Made by a program: the position numbers and the translations under genes. A stretch of DNA of 39,591 bases from the NCBI GenBank assembly GCA_014376785.1, contig JACMQW010000069.1:1-39591 (forward strand). Reading direction: 5' to 3'. A model generated the notes under the pieces. The model was not told the DNA's origin. It was given only the letters and a program-made list of their open reading frames with translations, and made no database searches. This document shows positions 24,260 through 33,173 of this stretch, in pieces; within the stretch, counting starts at the first letter, position 1, and each line of letters begins with the position of its first letter. The DNA comes from Oligoflexia bacterium. GTDB taxonomy: Bacteria; Bdellovibrionota; UBA1018.

Positions 24260-25065
24260 CCGCGTTTCTTTCTCGGGAGCAAAGGAGTTCCCCAGTCTTC
24301 CATCATTTCGAGCATGAACTCGTGATAAGTGGTGTCGAGCCGGAGAGGAGTGAGCGACGCGTACCCCTTATCGACAATGTCGCAGTCGGTGCCTTCTTCT
24401 TTCAGAAACCCTTTATAGCCACCGCCCACCCAGAAATAATCCTTACCGCGGTGATCTCTCCGTTTCAGAATCTCGCCGCTGTAATAGCGAAAACCCTGAC
24501 GAGCGAGAGAAATTCCTTTCACCCGCTTCAAGGGAAGGTCGGGAGAATTCAAATTTAAAAATGTTCCCGGTGGAAAACCAAATGCCGGCTTTCCTTTATG
24601 AGAAAAATGGCGAATCACTTCGACGGCGAGCGCACCGGCGGTCTCGTAATGAAGCTTTAATTCAGGGCGTGGCTCGTAAAAATCGATGGCCAAACTCACC
24701 GCTAAAGCCGGAAGTCCCATCACACAGGCTTCACGCGCAGCGGATACAGTTCCGGAGTAATAAACATCCTGCCCCAGGTTCGCGCCGCGATTCGTTCCCG
24801 AAACGACTAAATCAGGTTTCTTCTTTTTGAAAAGTTCATGAATCGCGACTTGGACGCAGTCGGCGGGACCGCCGCTGACTCCATAAAAATCTTTTTTGAT
24901 CGGCACCACTCGAAGCGGCTTACTGATCGTGAGCGAATGCCCCGTGGTGCTCATTTCCTCGAGCGGAGCGACGACCGTCACGTGGCCGATCTTTGATAGG
25001 AAGTCATAGAGGACCTGAATTCCCCGAGCGTGCACACCGTCATCATTACAGAGCAGAATTCTCAT
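24256..25065 (-). CDS. surE: 5'/3'-nucleotidase SurE
   Basis: Metal-dependent phosphatase acting on nucleoside monophosphates and short polyphosphates. The metal and active-site residues are in the canonical positions: D8 and D9 in NDDG, S39 in EEMSTTGHS and N92 in VVSGTNRGANLG, followed by the conserved YSGTVSAAREA. The length of 269 residues is normal. It is cytoplasmic. The gene leads a two-gene unit with the M23 lipoprotein, overlapping it by four bases. Confidence 0.95.
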   Translation of the reverse strand: MRILLCNDDGVHARGIQVLYDFLSKIGHVTVVAPLEEMSTTGHSLTISKPLRVVPIKKDFYGVSGGPADCVQVAIHELFKKKKPDLVVSGTNRGANLGQDVYYSGTVSAAREACVMGLPALAVSLAIDFYEPRPELKLHYETAGALAVEVIRHFSHKGKPAFGFPPGTFLNLNSPDLPLKRVKGISLARQGFRYYSGEILKRRDHRGKDYFWVGGGYKGFLKEEGTDCDIVDKGYASLTPLRLDTTYHEFMLEMMEDWGTPLLPRKKRG

Positions 25066-25160
25066 CGTTCGATTGTAGCCAGCCGGAGGTCACCTCGAAA
25101 TAGGCAGGAATTGCCGTCCGTTTCTTGACACTCAAGCCACATCCATAATTCACCGACATA

Positions 25161-26369
25161 ATGACAGTGACCACTCGACCTCGCAAACACCTCCGCTTAA
25201 CCGCTCTCCTACTCCCTCCCCTCTTTCTCGCGGTCACTCCTGCCCGCGCAGACCTCTCTCATTGCTGGGCGCTCCTGAAGACCTCACCTTGGTACCTCTT
25301 CGAATATTTCCAAACTCCGCTGGCACTCAAGAACGCGGAAAGCATCCGACTGAAAACCAGCGAACTGAATATCGCGCGAGGAAAACTCATTCGTCCGGCC
25401 GCCGATGGGAGCCCGATCGAGCGTTATGCTTACCGGATCCATAAAATCACGGGATATTCCGTCAGCCTGAGCGACGAAGCGAATGACTTACGAAAAACAC
25501 GCGGCTTTGTGAGTGATAAAATCACGGTCCTCACGGCGAACGAGAATCCTGGGAAAATGAAAATCGTGAATCTTGGGCTGCGTGAGGCGAAGGTGAAAAA
25601 AAATCTCTCTTACGTCGCGGCTCATGAAAGTACCCACGCTTATTTGTACTACATGGAATCGATCGGTGAAGGCACTCCGCTTTCGGTCGGTTTCCAAGAC
25701 CACGGCCAAAATTATTCAGGTCCGTATTCAGTCGGACTCGATGCTCAAGAATTGAAAACTTGGACCCAAGACGCTGTCCGAATCATTCGCGCTCGCCCCG
25801 AGGCTGAGATTCAGCACTTGTTTCACTTGAACTCGAAGGTCCGCACGAAAGAGGTCTTTCGTGATTGGTCACTTTCGCAGGAAAAGCTCGAGGTCGTACT
25901 CATCCTCGCGGCGCGTATTCGGAAGGACCTCAAACATGCACTAGAGGCACTCGCAAAGGTTCCTCGGGAACTGAAAAATCCAGAAGCGTTCTCGAAGGCG
26001 CTTTTTTCAACCGACGAGGCAGGCGTTTTGAACATTCGAAAAAAATTCACCGTGCAACTCACGAAAGAAAGAAAAGTCTTCATCCCCTTAAATACCAGAA
26101 TCGAATGGGATCTTGCCCTTGAATTTGAGTCTCGCCGCGTAGCGGGTGATTCTACAGATGCGGTTTACCTAAAACTGATCGCGCTTTGGAGCGAAAAACT
26201 CCACGAGCTCGACCTCTATTCCAGCGTTCTTGAACAATGGATTCCTGGACAAATCGAGATTTTAGAGAAAATCGGCAAGACTCCTGAATTTTCGCTGGAG
26301 CAGTATAATGAAGTACGAGAAAAGTTAGGTTTCATCGGAAATCTGAGCTCGCGAATGACTCGCAGATAG
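25161..26369 (+). CDS. Exported protein with HEXXH motif, putative metalloprotease of unknown family
   Basis: Protein of 402 residues with a signal peptide (LRLTALLLPPLFLAVTPARA-D). The helix SYVAAHESTHAYLYYMES contains HESTH (155-159), the zinc-binding HEXXH signature, in a setting typical of zincins. E197 in LDAQELKTW, about forty residues later, could be the third ligand of a gluzincin-like site. The remaining C-terminal 200 residues are helical and rich in Lys and Glu. I do not recognise the family, and an HEXXH can arise by chance, so protease activity is inference. The gene stands alone, divergent from surE, and ends one base before a convergent gene. Confidence 0.6.
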   Translation: MTVTTRPRKHLRLTALLLPPLFLAVTPARADLSHCWALLKTSPWYLFEYFQTPLALKNAESIRLKTSELNIARGKLIRPAADGSPIERYAYRIHKITGYSVSLSDEANDLRKTRGFVSDKITVLTANENPGKMKIVNLGLREAKVKKNLSYVAAHESTHAYLYYMESIGEGTPLSVGFQDHGQNYSGPYSVGLDAQELKTWTQDAVRIIRARPEAEIQHLFHLNSKVRTKEVFRDWSLSQEKLEVVLILAARIRKDLKHALEALAKVPRELKNPEAFSKALFSTDEAGVLNIRKKFTVQLTKERKVFIPLNTRIEWDLALEFESRRVAGDSTDAVYLKLIALWSEKLHELDLYSSVLEQWIPGQIEILEKIGKTPEFSLEQYNEVREKLGFIGNLSSRMTRR

Positions 26370-26370
26370 T

Positions 26371-27108
26371 TTATCCGCGAAGGAGCGGATCCCGAATCAT
26401 GGCGGTCGCTTCGATCGCTTTATTCCGAGCCTCCCCTTCGGGCGTATTCACGCTCGTGTAGGTGCAGCGAATGCCGGCGGCCTCGAGTTCGGCGCAAGCC
26501 GCAGTGAGGATCGAATGACCTAAGAAAATAGCGCCCAGTGAGGAGAGCGGTCCGGCGCGCACATCGGGAGCAATTTCCAAAGCCGCATCGCCACGAAATC
26601 CACCCAGATCGACCGTTTCATCGCAAACCTCACAGAGGCGTTTGCCACTCGAGTGCCGAGAGTCGACTGAAGAACTATGGACCACACTCGTGAACGCAAC
26701 CGTGTGAAGACCTCGAGCTTTCGCGGCCAAAGCGAAATCAACGACGGCGGGGTTGATTCCGGATTGGCTGGCAATCCAAATCATCTCGCCTGATTTCGGC
26801 TCCGCACGCGCGAGCATCATGTTCGCAGCCGCCGCCGTTCTTTCTAAAACCCGCACGACGGGCGGACCCGCCGTCGGTAAAAGATAATCAGCGACAATCG
26901 GAATGAGAAAGGAGCATCCACCAGCACGGTGATAAAGCTCGAGCGTGAAAATCGCGGCATGCCCGCTCCCAAAAGCAAAAAGGGATTTACCCGCCTTCAC
27001 GTCGCTTACTAAACGAGTGACTAATTTTTCCATCACCGCGCGATTTCGCTCCACGCTGGCTTCGAGGTGGGGTAGTGCGGCGGACGCATAACTTTTCACA
27101 TCAATCAT
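26371..27108 (-). CDS. SIS-domain protein, UPF0309-like sugar-phosphate binder
   Basis: SIS-fold protein of 245 residues. The phosphosugar-binding pattern is visible in SLFAFGSGHAAIFTLELYHR and IWIASQSGINPAVVDFALAA. The segment VVHSSSVDSRHSSGKRLCEV is the signature block of the UPF0309 family. Such proteins bind or isomerise amino- or heptose-type sugar phosphates; GmhA, which makes the LPS heptose precursor, is a distant relative. AAGGAG lies eight bases before the ATG and overlaps the lptD stop, so the gene is coupled to lptD and may serve LPS or cell-wall sugar supply. The exact reaction is unknown. Confidence 0.75.
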   Translation of the reverse strand: MIDVKSYASAALPHLEASVERNRAVMEKLVTRLVSDVKAGKSLFAFGSGHAAIFTLELYHRAGGCSFLIPIVADYLLPTAGPPVVRVLERTAAAANMMLARAEPKSGEMIWIASQSGINPAVVDFALAAKARGLHTVAFTSVVHSSSVDSRHSSGKRLCEVCDETVDLGGFRGDAALEIAPDVRAGPLSSLGAIFLGHSILTAACAELEAAGIRCTYTSVNTPEGEARNKAIEATAMIRDPLLRG

Positions 27109-27120
27109 GTCTATGACTCC

Positions 27121-29475
27121 TTAGCGAGCGCTCGTCATTCCAAAACCCGAACCAGTCAGGTTGAGGGACAAGTTAAAACGAAAGCTCCCACACCAGCCGG
27201 AGTCGGTCGGAAGGATTCTTTCACAAATCGATTGGTAGTAGCCGAGGTCGAGCTTCCAACATTCCGAAGGACTCTGGAAAGTCAGAGTCGTGTTGGCTTC
27301 CTGCCATTTACTTTTCAACAGGTCATAAGTGATGGAAGCGCCGGGCATAATGTAATCGTTTACCGAGAAGATCGAATTAAACCGAAGCGACTTCGTTTGG
27401 GACTGAAGATTCGAGCGGTTAAACGCGTAACTAAAGCCGAGGCTGCGCTCATAAGCCAAAACTCTCCCCGCGCCTTTCACAAACGTCCAATTCGTGCCGA
27501 GCGAGAACACGTGGCGGCTCGTGTCCCCTCCGGTCTTTTGATAAGGGATGTAATAATAATCGAAGTAGCCCGACGACTTATCGAAATTCGCCGTCACCAA
27601 ACTATAAAACCGTGAGAGCGGTCTTTGCTCATCCTTCGCTTTCCTCGTTTCACGGATATTATAACTCTGACCGGCTGACCACTCGATCGGCGTTTCGTAG
27701 GTGAAGGAGTCGCGCGCGCCCGCGCCTCCCGCCGTTTTCCGCTTCCTCATGATTTGGGTCGTAAATCCGTAAGAGAGTGCATTCCCTCGCGGATTGAAAT
27801 AGTTCGCGTTGTTCAGAGTCGAATCGAGAGGGATGATGTCCTCATTATCGAAATTGTAACCCGAGAAAGCGTTTCTCTGCGCGTAAGCCATCTGATCGGT
27901 GAATGGATGCCGAGGGAGGTTACGGTAAGGAATGAGCGAATAATTAATCAGAGGCCGAATGAGGTGTTTGATGCGTGGAAATTCTGAGGCTGGGTCTCCG
28001 TCATAGATGCGCTCGAACTGGGTGGAAATGTCCATGTCGAGGTTCAGATACCCCGTAGAGAGCGAAGGGGCCCGGCCATGAAAATCGTACACATACTGGT
28101 GATAGTTCGCGCGAGGAACGACCGAGATGACGTCCGCTAACCGGAAAGTCGTGTAGAGGGTAGGATTTAATTTTACTCGAAGCGCTTCGCGAATGGGGTC
28201 TTGGCCTGGGCGAAAAAGACCACCGGGCGAACTCAGTGGATCGTACCGATCCTGATCAAAAAATCCGGACGAACGAACGAAGTTGGTAGCGCCGAGAGAA
28301 ATCCCCGCAACGAGATCGCCATCGAAAAACTTCTTATCATTCGAAGTGACTTCAGCCTGCGGAAAAACTTGGACCGTCCGAGGATCGAAGGTCCGAGGAT
28401 CGTCGGCTTTTTGGGTCATGATATTCCGGTAGCGACGAGCCACTAAAAAACTCGAAACCTTATCCGTCGAATGGCTGAAAGAAAGATCGCTCGTGAGATA
28501 CGACTCCCCGTTCCCGGGAATATCGCCGACTTTCGAGGTGTAGAGCGAATCAGACGCTTCTAAAATCCGAAGCTTTTCCTGAACTCCAAAGGGGAGTTCC
28601 TGCGACTGCTGAACGCTGAGACCCCAGCGGGTGCTGTCGAAACCCGTCTTATTATTGGTGTAACCATTATTAGACAGGTAATCGCGGAAGGTTCGGTCCG
28701 TGAGGTGGTAAAAATTTGCTTTCCCCGCACCATGCTTCAGGGCGTACCTCCCCTCCCACTCCATTCGTCTTCCGCGACCGCCGTATGAGCCGAGGCCGAA
28801 AGTCATATCCACACTGCGTGAAATCGCCCAAAAAAGCGGTTGAACGAACGTGAATCCTTCGTTCGTAAAACCAAAACGCGGAATGAGTAAGCCGGTTTGA
28901 CGATTCGTTTTGATCGGGACGATGAGGTACGGAATCCAAAAGCCGGGGGCGTCCATTACCTTACCCGTGACATTCGTCAAAAAGGCATAGCCATCGATTT
29001 CGAGGTCCACATCGCCTGCGGAGAGCGTCCAACTCTGCGGACAATCCTTACAAGTCGAATAGTCCGCACGGTGGGCCTGAAAGCGCCCATCCCCTAATTT
29101 ATTGATGCGCTCTCCGGAGAGCGTGAACTGGTTTGTCGATACCCGACCGCCCACGATGGTGCCGGTCCGCGTTTCGAGGTTGAAATGCATTTCCGATCCT
29201 TGGATCAGTGCCGTCTTCCCGACAAAAACGGCGTTTCCCACTGCGTGTACGATCTTCGTGTCGCGCTCAAACGTGATCTTATCCGCGAAAAGCGACTCGC
29301 CGTTTTGGTGGATTGCGGCATGACCGATGAGTTCCATGCGATTATTTCGCGTATCATACAGCGTCTTATCCCCTGACCAATGCAGGGGCGTGGCTTTCGC
29401 TTCCGCGCATTCAGCACGAGGAGCAAAGGATCCCATCGAAAAAAGCGTCGCGCAGAGAATTAAAAACCGTCTCAA
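27121..29475 (-). CDS. lptD: LPS-assembly outer-membrane protein LptD
   Basis: Inserts LPS into the outer leaflet of the outer membrane together with LptE. The N-terminal OstA-like jellyroll domain (GDKTLYDTRNNRMELIGHAA, then LFADKITFERDTK) is followed by the long C-terminal barrel of about 550 residues. Cysteines STCKDC in the N-domain and SECWK, SICER and GWCGS at the barrel end suit the inter-domain disulfides known for LptD. The start is chosen as TTG at 29475, which overlaps the accD stop as TTGA and gives a normal signal peptide (RRFLILCATLFSMGS, ending near ECA-EA). The longer frame (GTG at 29532) would overlap accD by 61 bases. It lies in the accD-lptD-SIS unit. Confidence 0.9.
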   Translation of the reverse strand: MRRFLILCATLFSMGSFAPRAECAEAKATPLHWSGDKTLYDTRNNRMELIGHAAIHQNGESLFADKITFERDTKIVHAVGNAVFVGKTALIQGSEMHFNLETRTGTIVGGRVSTNQFTLSGERINKLGDGRFQAHRADYSTCKDCPQSWTLSAGDVDLEIDGYAFLTNVTGKVMDAPGFWIPYLIVPIKTNRQTGLLIPRFGFTNEGFTFVQPLFWAISRSVDMTFGLGSYGGRGRRMEWEGRYALKHGAGKANFYHLTDRTFRDYLSNNGYTNNKTGFDSTRWGLSVQQSQELPFGVQEKLRILEASDSLYTSKVGDIPGNGESYLTSDLSFSHSTDKVSSFLVARRYRNIMTQKADDPRTFDPRTVQVFPQAEVTSNDKKFFDGDLVAGISLGATNFVRSSGFFDQDRYDPLSSPGGLFRPGQDPIREALRVKLNPTLYTTFRLADVISVVPRANYHQYVYDFHGRAPSLSTGYLNLDMDISTQFERIYDGDPASEFPRIKHLIRPLINYSLIPYRNLPRHPFTDQMAYAQRNAFSGYNFDNEDIIPLDSTLNNANYFNPRGNALSYGFTTQIMRKRKTAGGAGARDSFTYETPIEWSAGQSYNIRETRKAKDEQRPLSRFYSLVTANFDKSSGYFDYYYIPYQKTGGDTSRHVFSLGTNWTFVKGAGRVLAYERSLGFSYAFNRSNLQSQTKSLRFNSIFSVNDYIMPGASITYDLLKSKWQEANTTLTFQSPSECWKLDLGYYQSICERILPTDSGWCGSFRFNLSLNLTGSGFGMTSAR

Positions 29476-30359
29476 GCTTTTCTCAGCGAAGGCGGAAATC
29501 GGCAAGTTCGGTATCCGAGTCTCCACATCCACTCGCGAAGTTCCACTGCCAAATCGTGTCGATGAATAATACGGTCAACGAATCCATGCTTCATCAGGAA
29601 TTCACTGCGCTGGGCATCTGGCGGAAGTGCCTGGCGGATCGTCTGCTGAATCACACGCGGTCCGGCGAACCCGATCAGCGCTTTCGGCTCTGCAATAATG
29701 ACATCGCCAAGCATTGCAAAACTCGCGGCCACTCCGCCCGTGGTCGGATCGCTTACAATGGAAATAAACGGAATTCCTTCTTGGCGCATGCGTTCGATCA
29801 CGGAAGAAGTTTTCGCCATTTGCATCAAGGATAAGATCCCCTCCTGCATGCGCGCCCCACCGCTGGAAGAAATCGTCACGGCCGGAAGTTTCTCCTCGAG
29901 AGCGGCTTCGAAGAGTCGGGTGATTTTTTCACCCACCACGGAGCCCATGCTTCCGCCCATAAACTTAAATTCGAAAACTCCCAAGTGGTAAGGAAGTCCT
30001 CCCAGTTTTGCACGTCCGACGACACAAGCATCTTTTACACCCGTACTAACCGCCGCCGCGTGCAAGCGCGACTTATAGGGTTTAATGTCGTCAAATTCGA
30101 GGGGATCGTTTGAAACCAGATCCTCTGCGTATTCATCAAATGTTCCCTCGTCGCTGAGTAATGCGATTCGATCGGCCGCCGTCATGCGGAAGTGATGATC
30201 ACACTCCGAACAAACGAGGTCCGCATCTCGGAGCGTGTTCGATTGGAGAATTTCTCCGCACGAAACGCATTTCATCCAAAGGCCTTCGGGTACTTTCGAA
30301 GTGCGTTCAGATACTTGGGATTTAATCCGGGGAGTCTTCAGATCGTCAAACCATGCCAT
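29472..30359 (-). CDS. accD: Acetyl-CoA carboxylase carboxyltransferase beta subunit
   Basis: Transfers carboxyl from carboxybiotin to acetyl-CoA with AccA, the first committed step of fatty-acid synthesis. The zinc ribbon is C31-x2-C34 and C50-x2-C53 (CVSCGE and CSECDHH). The carboxyltransferase core has FEFKFMGGSMGSVVGEK, SSSGGARMQEG and VSDPTTGGVAASFAM. The start ATG at 30359 (MAWFDDL) matches the family's N-terminus; an upstream TTG at 30380 has GGAGGG close before it and cannot be excluded. The gene overlaps lptD by four bases, so fatty-acid supply and LPS export are co-expressed. Confidence 0.95.
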   Translation of the reverse strand: MAWFDDLKTPRIKSQVSERTSKVPEGLWMKCVSCGEILQSNTLRDADLVCSECDHHFRMTAADRIALLSDEGTFDEYAEDLVSNDPLEFDDIKPYKSRLHAAAVSTGVKDACVVGRAKLGGLPYHLGVFEFKFMGGSMGSVVGEKITRLFEAALEEKLPAVTISSSGGARMQEGILSLMQMAKTSSVIERMRQEGIPFISIVSDPTTGGVAASFAMLGDVIIAEPKALIGFAGPRVIQQTIRQALPPDAQRSEFLMKHGFVDRIIHRHDLAVELREWMWRLGYRTCRFPPSLRKA

Positions 30360-30443
30360 AGTGTGGAGTGAAGCTATCAAGCTCCCTCCCCCCCCTCAAC
30401 CGGAATTCGGAAATCCTGTGAGGAGAAATGCGTAGCGTCAGAA

Positions 30444-31490
30444 TTAAAGCCTAATTGTGACCGCCGGAAGCTCGACTTGTGAGGCGAGCGATTCGAATGC
30501 CGACCGGAATCCCTCGACCACAGTGGGGTCGAATTGCTCACCCGCGAGCTCGATAATGATCTCTCGGGCTTGCTCCGGAGTGAGCGCTTTTCGGTAGGGA
30601 CGATCCGTGACGATGGCATCAAAGGTATCTGCCACCGAGATGACCCTCGATGCGAAAGGAATTTCTTCGCCGCGGAGCCCGCGAGGATAGCCACTGCCGT
30701 CCCACCGCTCATGGTGATGGCGGAGAATTTCTGCGATTTCCTCCAGACCGGCGACCTGACTGACGATGTCGAACCCGGCTTCGGTGTGGAGGCGCATCTC
30801 GTCCCACTCTCCCTCGGTGAGTTTCCCGGGCTTCAGCAAAATTCGGTCGGGAACCCCGATCTTTCCAATGTCGTGCAGGACTCCGGCGAGTCGGATTTTT
30901 TCTCGCTCGACCGCTGAAACGGACAAGTGAAGCGTAATCGCGTTGGCGTAGAATCCAACCCTTTTCGTGTGGCCGGACGTGTAGCGATCCTTCACTTCGA
31001 TCGCAGCTGAAAGCGCCCGGATTGAGCCGGCTTGGTGGAGGGCGAGTTCTTCTTCAAGCCGCAGGCATTCCAGGCGGAGACCCATCGGTGCGGCGATCGC
31101 TTCCAAAACCGCCATTTCGTTTTTGCTGAGCGCCGTCCAATCGTTTTTCTCGGGAATTCGAAGGAGGGCCACCTGCGTGGACTGTCCTCTTACGGAAACT
31201 TCTACGCCTGGATACGCTAAGAAATTCGGCGCGCCGAGTTTGGAAGTTTCTAAAAGCGCGGGAACTTCCGCAGTCCTGAAAACAACTTCGGGCTGCTCGA
31301 CGTCGAGTAAAATCTGAACGGTCTTAAGAGTGAGAGCGGACACTTCTTCACGCGAACGACAACTCATGAGTGAACGCGAATATTCAGCAATCACCTGAAA
31401 AGAGGATTCACGATCCGTGTCGACCGGTTGCTTCGACGGCGAAGAGAGAAATGATGATGAAATCGCCGCTAAACCTTTTCGCAAATCCAT
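30444..31490 (-). CDS. GAF/HD-GYP domain protein, probable cyclic-di-GMP phosphodiesterase
   Basis: Response protein of 348 residues. A GAF-like N-terminal region (about 30-145) precedes a complete HD-GYP domain. The metal-binding residues are visible: H174 in SGHTKRVGF, H206/D207 in HDIGKIGVPD, H235 in LHTEAGF, HHHERWDGSGYP (258-269), and D288 in VADTFDAIVTDRPYR. This suggests hydrolysis of cyclic di-GMP, with the GAF as a sensor or dimer unit. No receiver domain is present. GGGAG lies ten bases before the ATG. It is 84 bases upstream of accD, so co-transcription is uncertain. Confidence 0.9.
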   Translation of the reverse strand: MDLRKGLAAISSSFLSSPSKQPVDTDRESSFQVIAEYSRSLMSCRSREEVSALTLKTVQILLDVEQPEVVFRTAEVPALLETSKLGAPNFLAYPGVEVSVRGQSTQVALLRIPEKNDWTALSKNEMAVLEAIAAPMGLRLECLRLEEELALHQAGSIRALSAAIEVKDRYTSGHTKRVGFYANAITLHLSVSAVEREKIRLAGVLHDIGKIGVPDRILLKPGKLTEGEWDEMRLHTEAGFDIVSQVAGLEEIAEILRHHHERWDGSGYPRGLRGEEIPFASRVISVADTFDAIVTDRPYRKALTPEQAREIIIELAGEQFDPTVVEGFRSAFESLASQVELPAVTIRL

Positions 31491-31547
31491 CTGCGATGTC
31501 TCCCAAGTGGTGTTGGTAACTTCGAACCATCCTAGTTCGTTGCTTAG

Positions 31548-31591
31548 AAAAAAACAGCCTCAGTGATGAGTCGTCCTGACGTCACTGAGGC
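31548..31591 (-). terminator. Intrinsic terminator for rsmI
   Basis: On the minus strand GCCTCAGTGA and TCACTGAGGC pair (31591-31582 and 31566-31557) around a 15-base loop. The stem is followed by TGTTTTTTT (T-run 31554-31548). It lies about 110 bases after the rsmI stop, where a terminator is expected, and ahead of the HD-GYP gene. Confidence 0.85.
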
Positions 31592-31702
31592 CCGCGAGAG
31601 CTTGAACTTTTCTCCCCGAATCCATCCTTGGATTCATCCACAACCACCCTTTCAGTGTACGGAGGGAAATAAGAATCGGTCAACCGGTCTCTAAAAATAT
31701 TT

Positions 31703-32620
31703 TCACGCATCCTCTTCGGCCGCTTCATCGGTCGAGGTCACGGCAGATTTCGCTGTAATTACAGCCTCCGCATACACCGTCTTTTTCGTGATGCCAAAAA
31801 CATGACTTACTTCCTTCGCTGCACGCGATGCGGAAACTCCGTTTCGGATGAGCATCGCAAGTACCTTTCGCCAATCGACTCCCGTAAATTCACCCGAAGA
31901 TTTCTCAAACGGAGGAATCGAAACACCGATCACCCATTCGCCGCGGATCTCCCCTAGTTCCCTCGCGCTTTGGATATGCGAAGTTAAATTCGTTAAACTT
32001 CCGCGATAGAACTTTTCAAAATGCTTCGTGAGTTCTTTAGAAATCACGGCGGGTAACTCACCCGCCACGGAAGCTAAAAACTCGCAGGTCGCTTCTATCC
32101 GCTCTGGGCTCTCAAACCACACGAGGTTCGCCTGAAACGGCAGGCGACTGACTTTATCCCACTCCGCTTTTTGATCGGAAATTTTTCTTGGAAAAAAGCC
32201 GCGAAAAACCGGCGCGCCCTCTGTGAATCCGGCACCGGACAAAAATGCCGTTAAAGCAGATGGCCCGGGGATAACGGTCACCGGAACTCCAGCCTCCGCG
32301 CATTTTGAGACGAGTTCCGCTCCAGGATCACTGATAGCAGGAGTTCCCGCATCGCTCACCAGCACAAGGCTCTCTCCCGCAAGCATGCGAGCCACCCAGC
32401 CGTCTAAGGCGGATTCAGACGAGTGCTGATCCGAGCGCTCCAGTACGCCCGTCAATGTCCGAGATACCCCCAGCGCCTGCAAGAGCTTCAGAGTCACTCT
32501 CGTGTCCTCACAAAGGATCCCGTCTGCCTCCCTCAGCATCCGGATTGCCCGTGGAGAGCAATCTTCTAAATTTCCGATGGGAGTAGCGACGACGGAGAGT
32601 CGTCCCGAACCTTGCGGCAT
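31703..32620 (-). CDS. rsmI: 16S rRNA (cytidine1402-2'-O)-methyltransferase RsmI
   Basis: Methylates the ribose of C1402 in 16S rRNA using S-adenosylmethionine. The tetrapyrrole-methylase-type fold is seen from VVATPIGNLED, with ILCEDTR, SDAGTPAISDPG and VTVIPGPSALTAFLSGAGF. The C-terminal KEVSHVFGITKKTVYAEA is the family's short helical tail. The start ATG at 32620 is preferred to the GTG at 32644. The length of 305 residues is close to the family norm. It is a single gene divergent from the STAS gene, ended by the terminator at 31548-31591. In many bacteria rsmI (yraL) sits next to yraN, which here lies 1.4 kb away. Confidence 0.95.
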   Translation of the reverse strand: MPQGSGRLSVVATPIGNLEDCSPRAIRMLREADGILCEDTRVTLKLLQALGVSRTLTGVLERSDQHSSESALDGWVARMLAGESLVLVSDAGTPAISDPGAELVSKCAEAGVPVTVIPGPSALTAFLSGAGFTEGAPVFRGFFPRKISDQKAEWDKVSRLPFQANLVWFESPERIEATCEFLASVAGELPAVISKELTKHFEKFYRGSLTNLTSHIQSARELGEIRGEWVIGVSIPPFEKSSGEFTGVDWRKVLAMLIRNGVSASRAAKEVSHVFGITKKTVYAEAVITAKSAVTSTDEAAEEDA

Positions 32621-32700
32621 TTCTTGCCTATTTTTAGTGTCCACGGTCCTAAGATAAACTTTTTTCAGCGGGTCGGTGAATCATTTCGGGGAGAATAGGC

Positions 32701-33072
32701 ATGAAAGCTCAAGTAAAGAAGGTCGGGAATACCATCGTGGTTTCGGTGGGCGGGAAAATTGATTACGAAACCCAAGAACCGTTTAAAGAAAGTCTGAGAA
32801 AAGTCGCAACCGTGGCACAGAGTTCGGCTCTGACCGATTCGACGCCGACCAAAGTCATTTTCGACATGGAGAATCTTGAATTCGTAGGCTCAAGCGGCAT
32901 CACTCAGTTCATTCAGACGTTGAAGGACTTCGGAACTCACACCGACCAAAAAGCACGAATTCTAAAAGCATCGAGCGAATTCAAAAAAGTGATGCGTGCC
33001 TACGACGACGAAGAAACGTTCGAATTCTCCGAAGAGAATTCGCAGGCAGTCAAACGATTGATCGAACAGTAA
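32701..33072 (+). CDS. STAS domain protein (anti-sigma factor antagonist type)
   Basis: Single STAS-domain protein of 123 residues of the SpoIIAA/RsbV type. The core VIFDMENLEFVGSSGITQF contains S64, the position phosphorylated by anti-sigma kinases in that family. The insert between strands (SSALTDSTPTK) is longer than usual. It is cytoplasmic. GGGGAG lies seven bases before the ATG. No cognate kinase or sigma factor is adjacent, so the partner is unknown. A terminator follows the gene at 33139-33173. Confidence 0.9.
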   Translation: MKAQVKKVGNTIVVSVGGKIDYETQEPFKESLRKVATVAQSSALTDSTPTKVIFDMENLEFVGSSGITQFIQTLKDFGTHTDQKARILKASSEFKKVMRAYDDEETFEFSEENSQAVKRLIEQ

Positions 33073-33138
33073 TCCGCTCAGTTGGTTGAGATACAGTTGG
33101 ATGAGATTCATCCGCTGAAAGAGAGCAGTTCAGCATGA

Positions 33139-33173
33139 AAATCCCGCGACGCCTCGGCCCGCGGGATTTTTTT
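33139..33173. terminator. Bidirectional intrinsic terminator
   Basis: The arms AAATCCCGCG and CGCGGGATTT (33139-33148 and 33160-33169) enclose ACGCCTCGGCC. The plus strand is followed by a T-run to 33173, and the minus strand stem is followed by TTTTCATG. It lies between the STAS gene and the convergent glycine-zipper gene. Confidence 0.85.
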
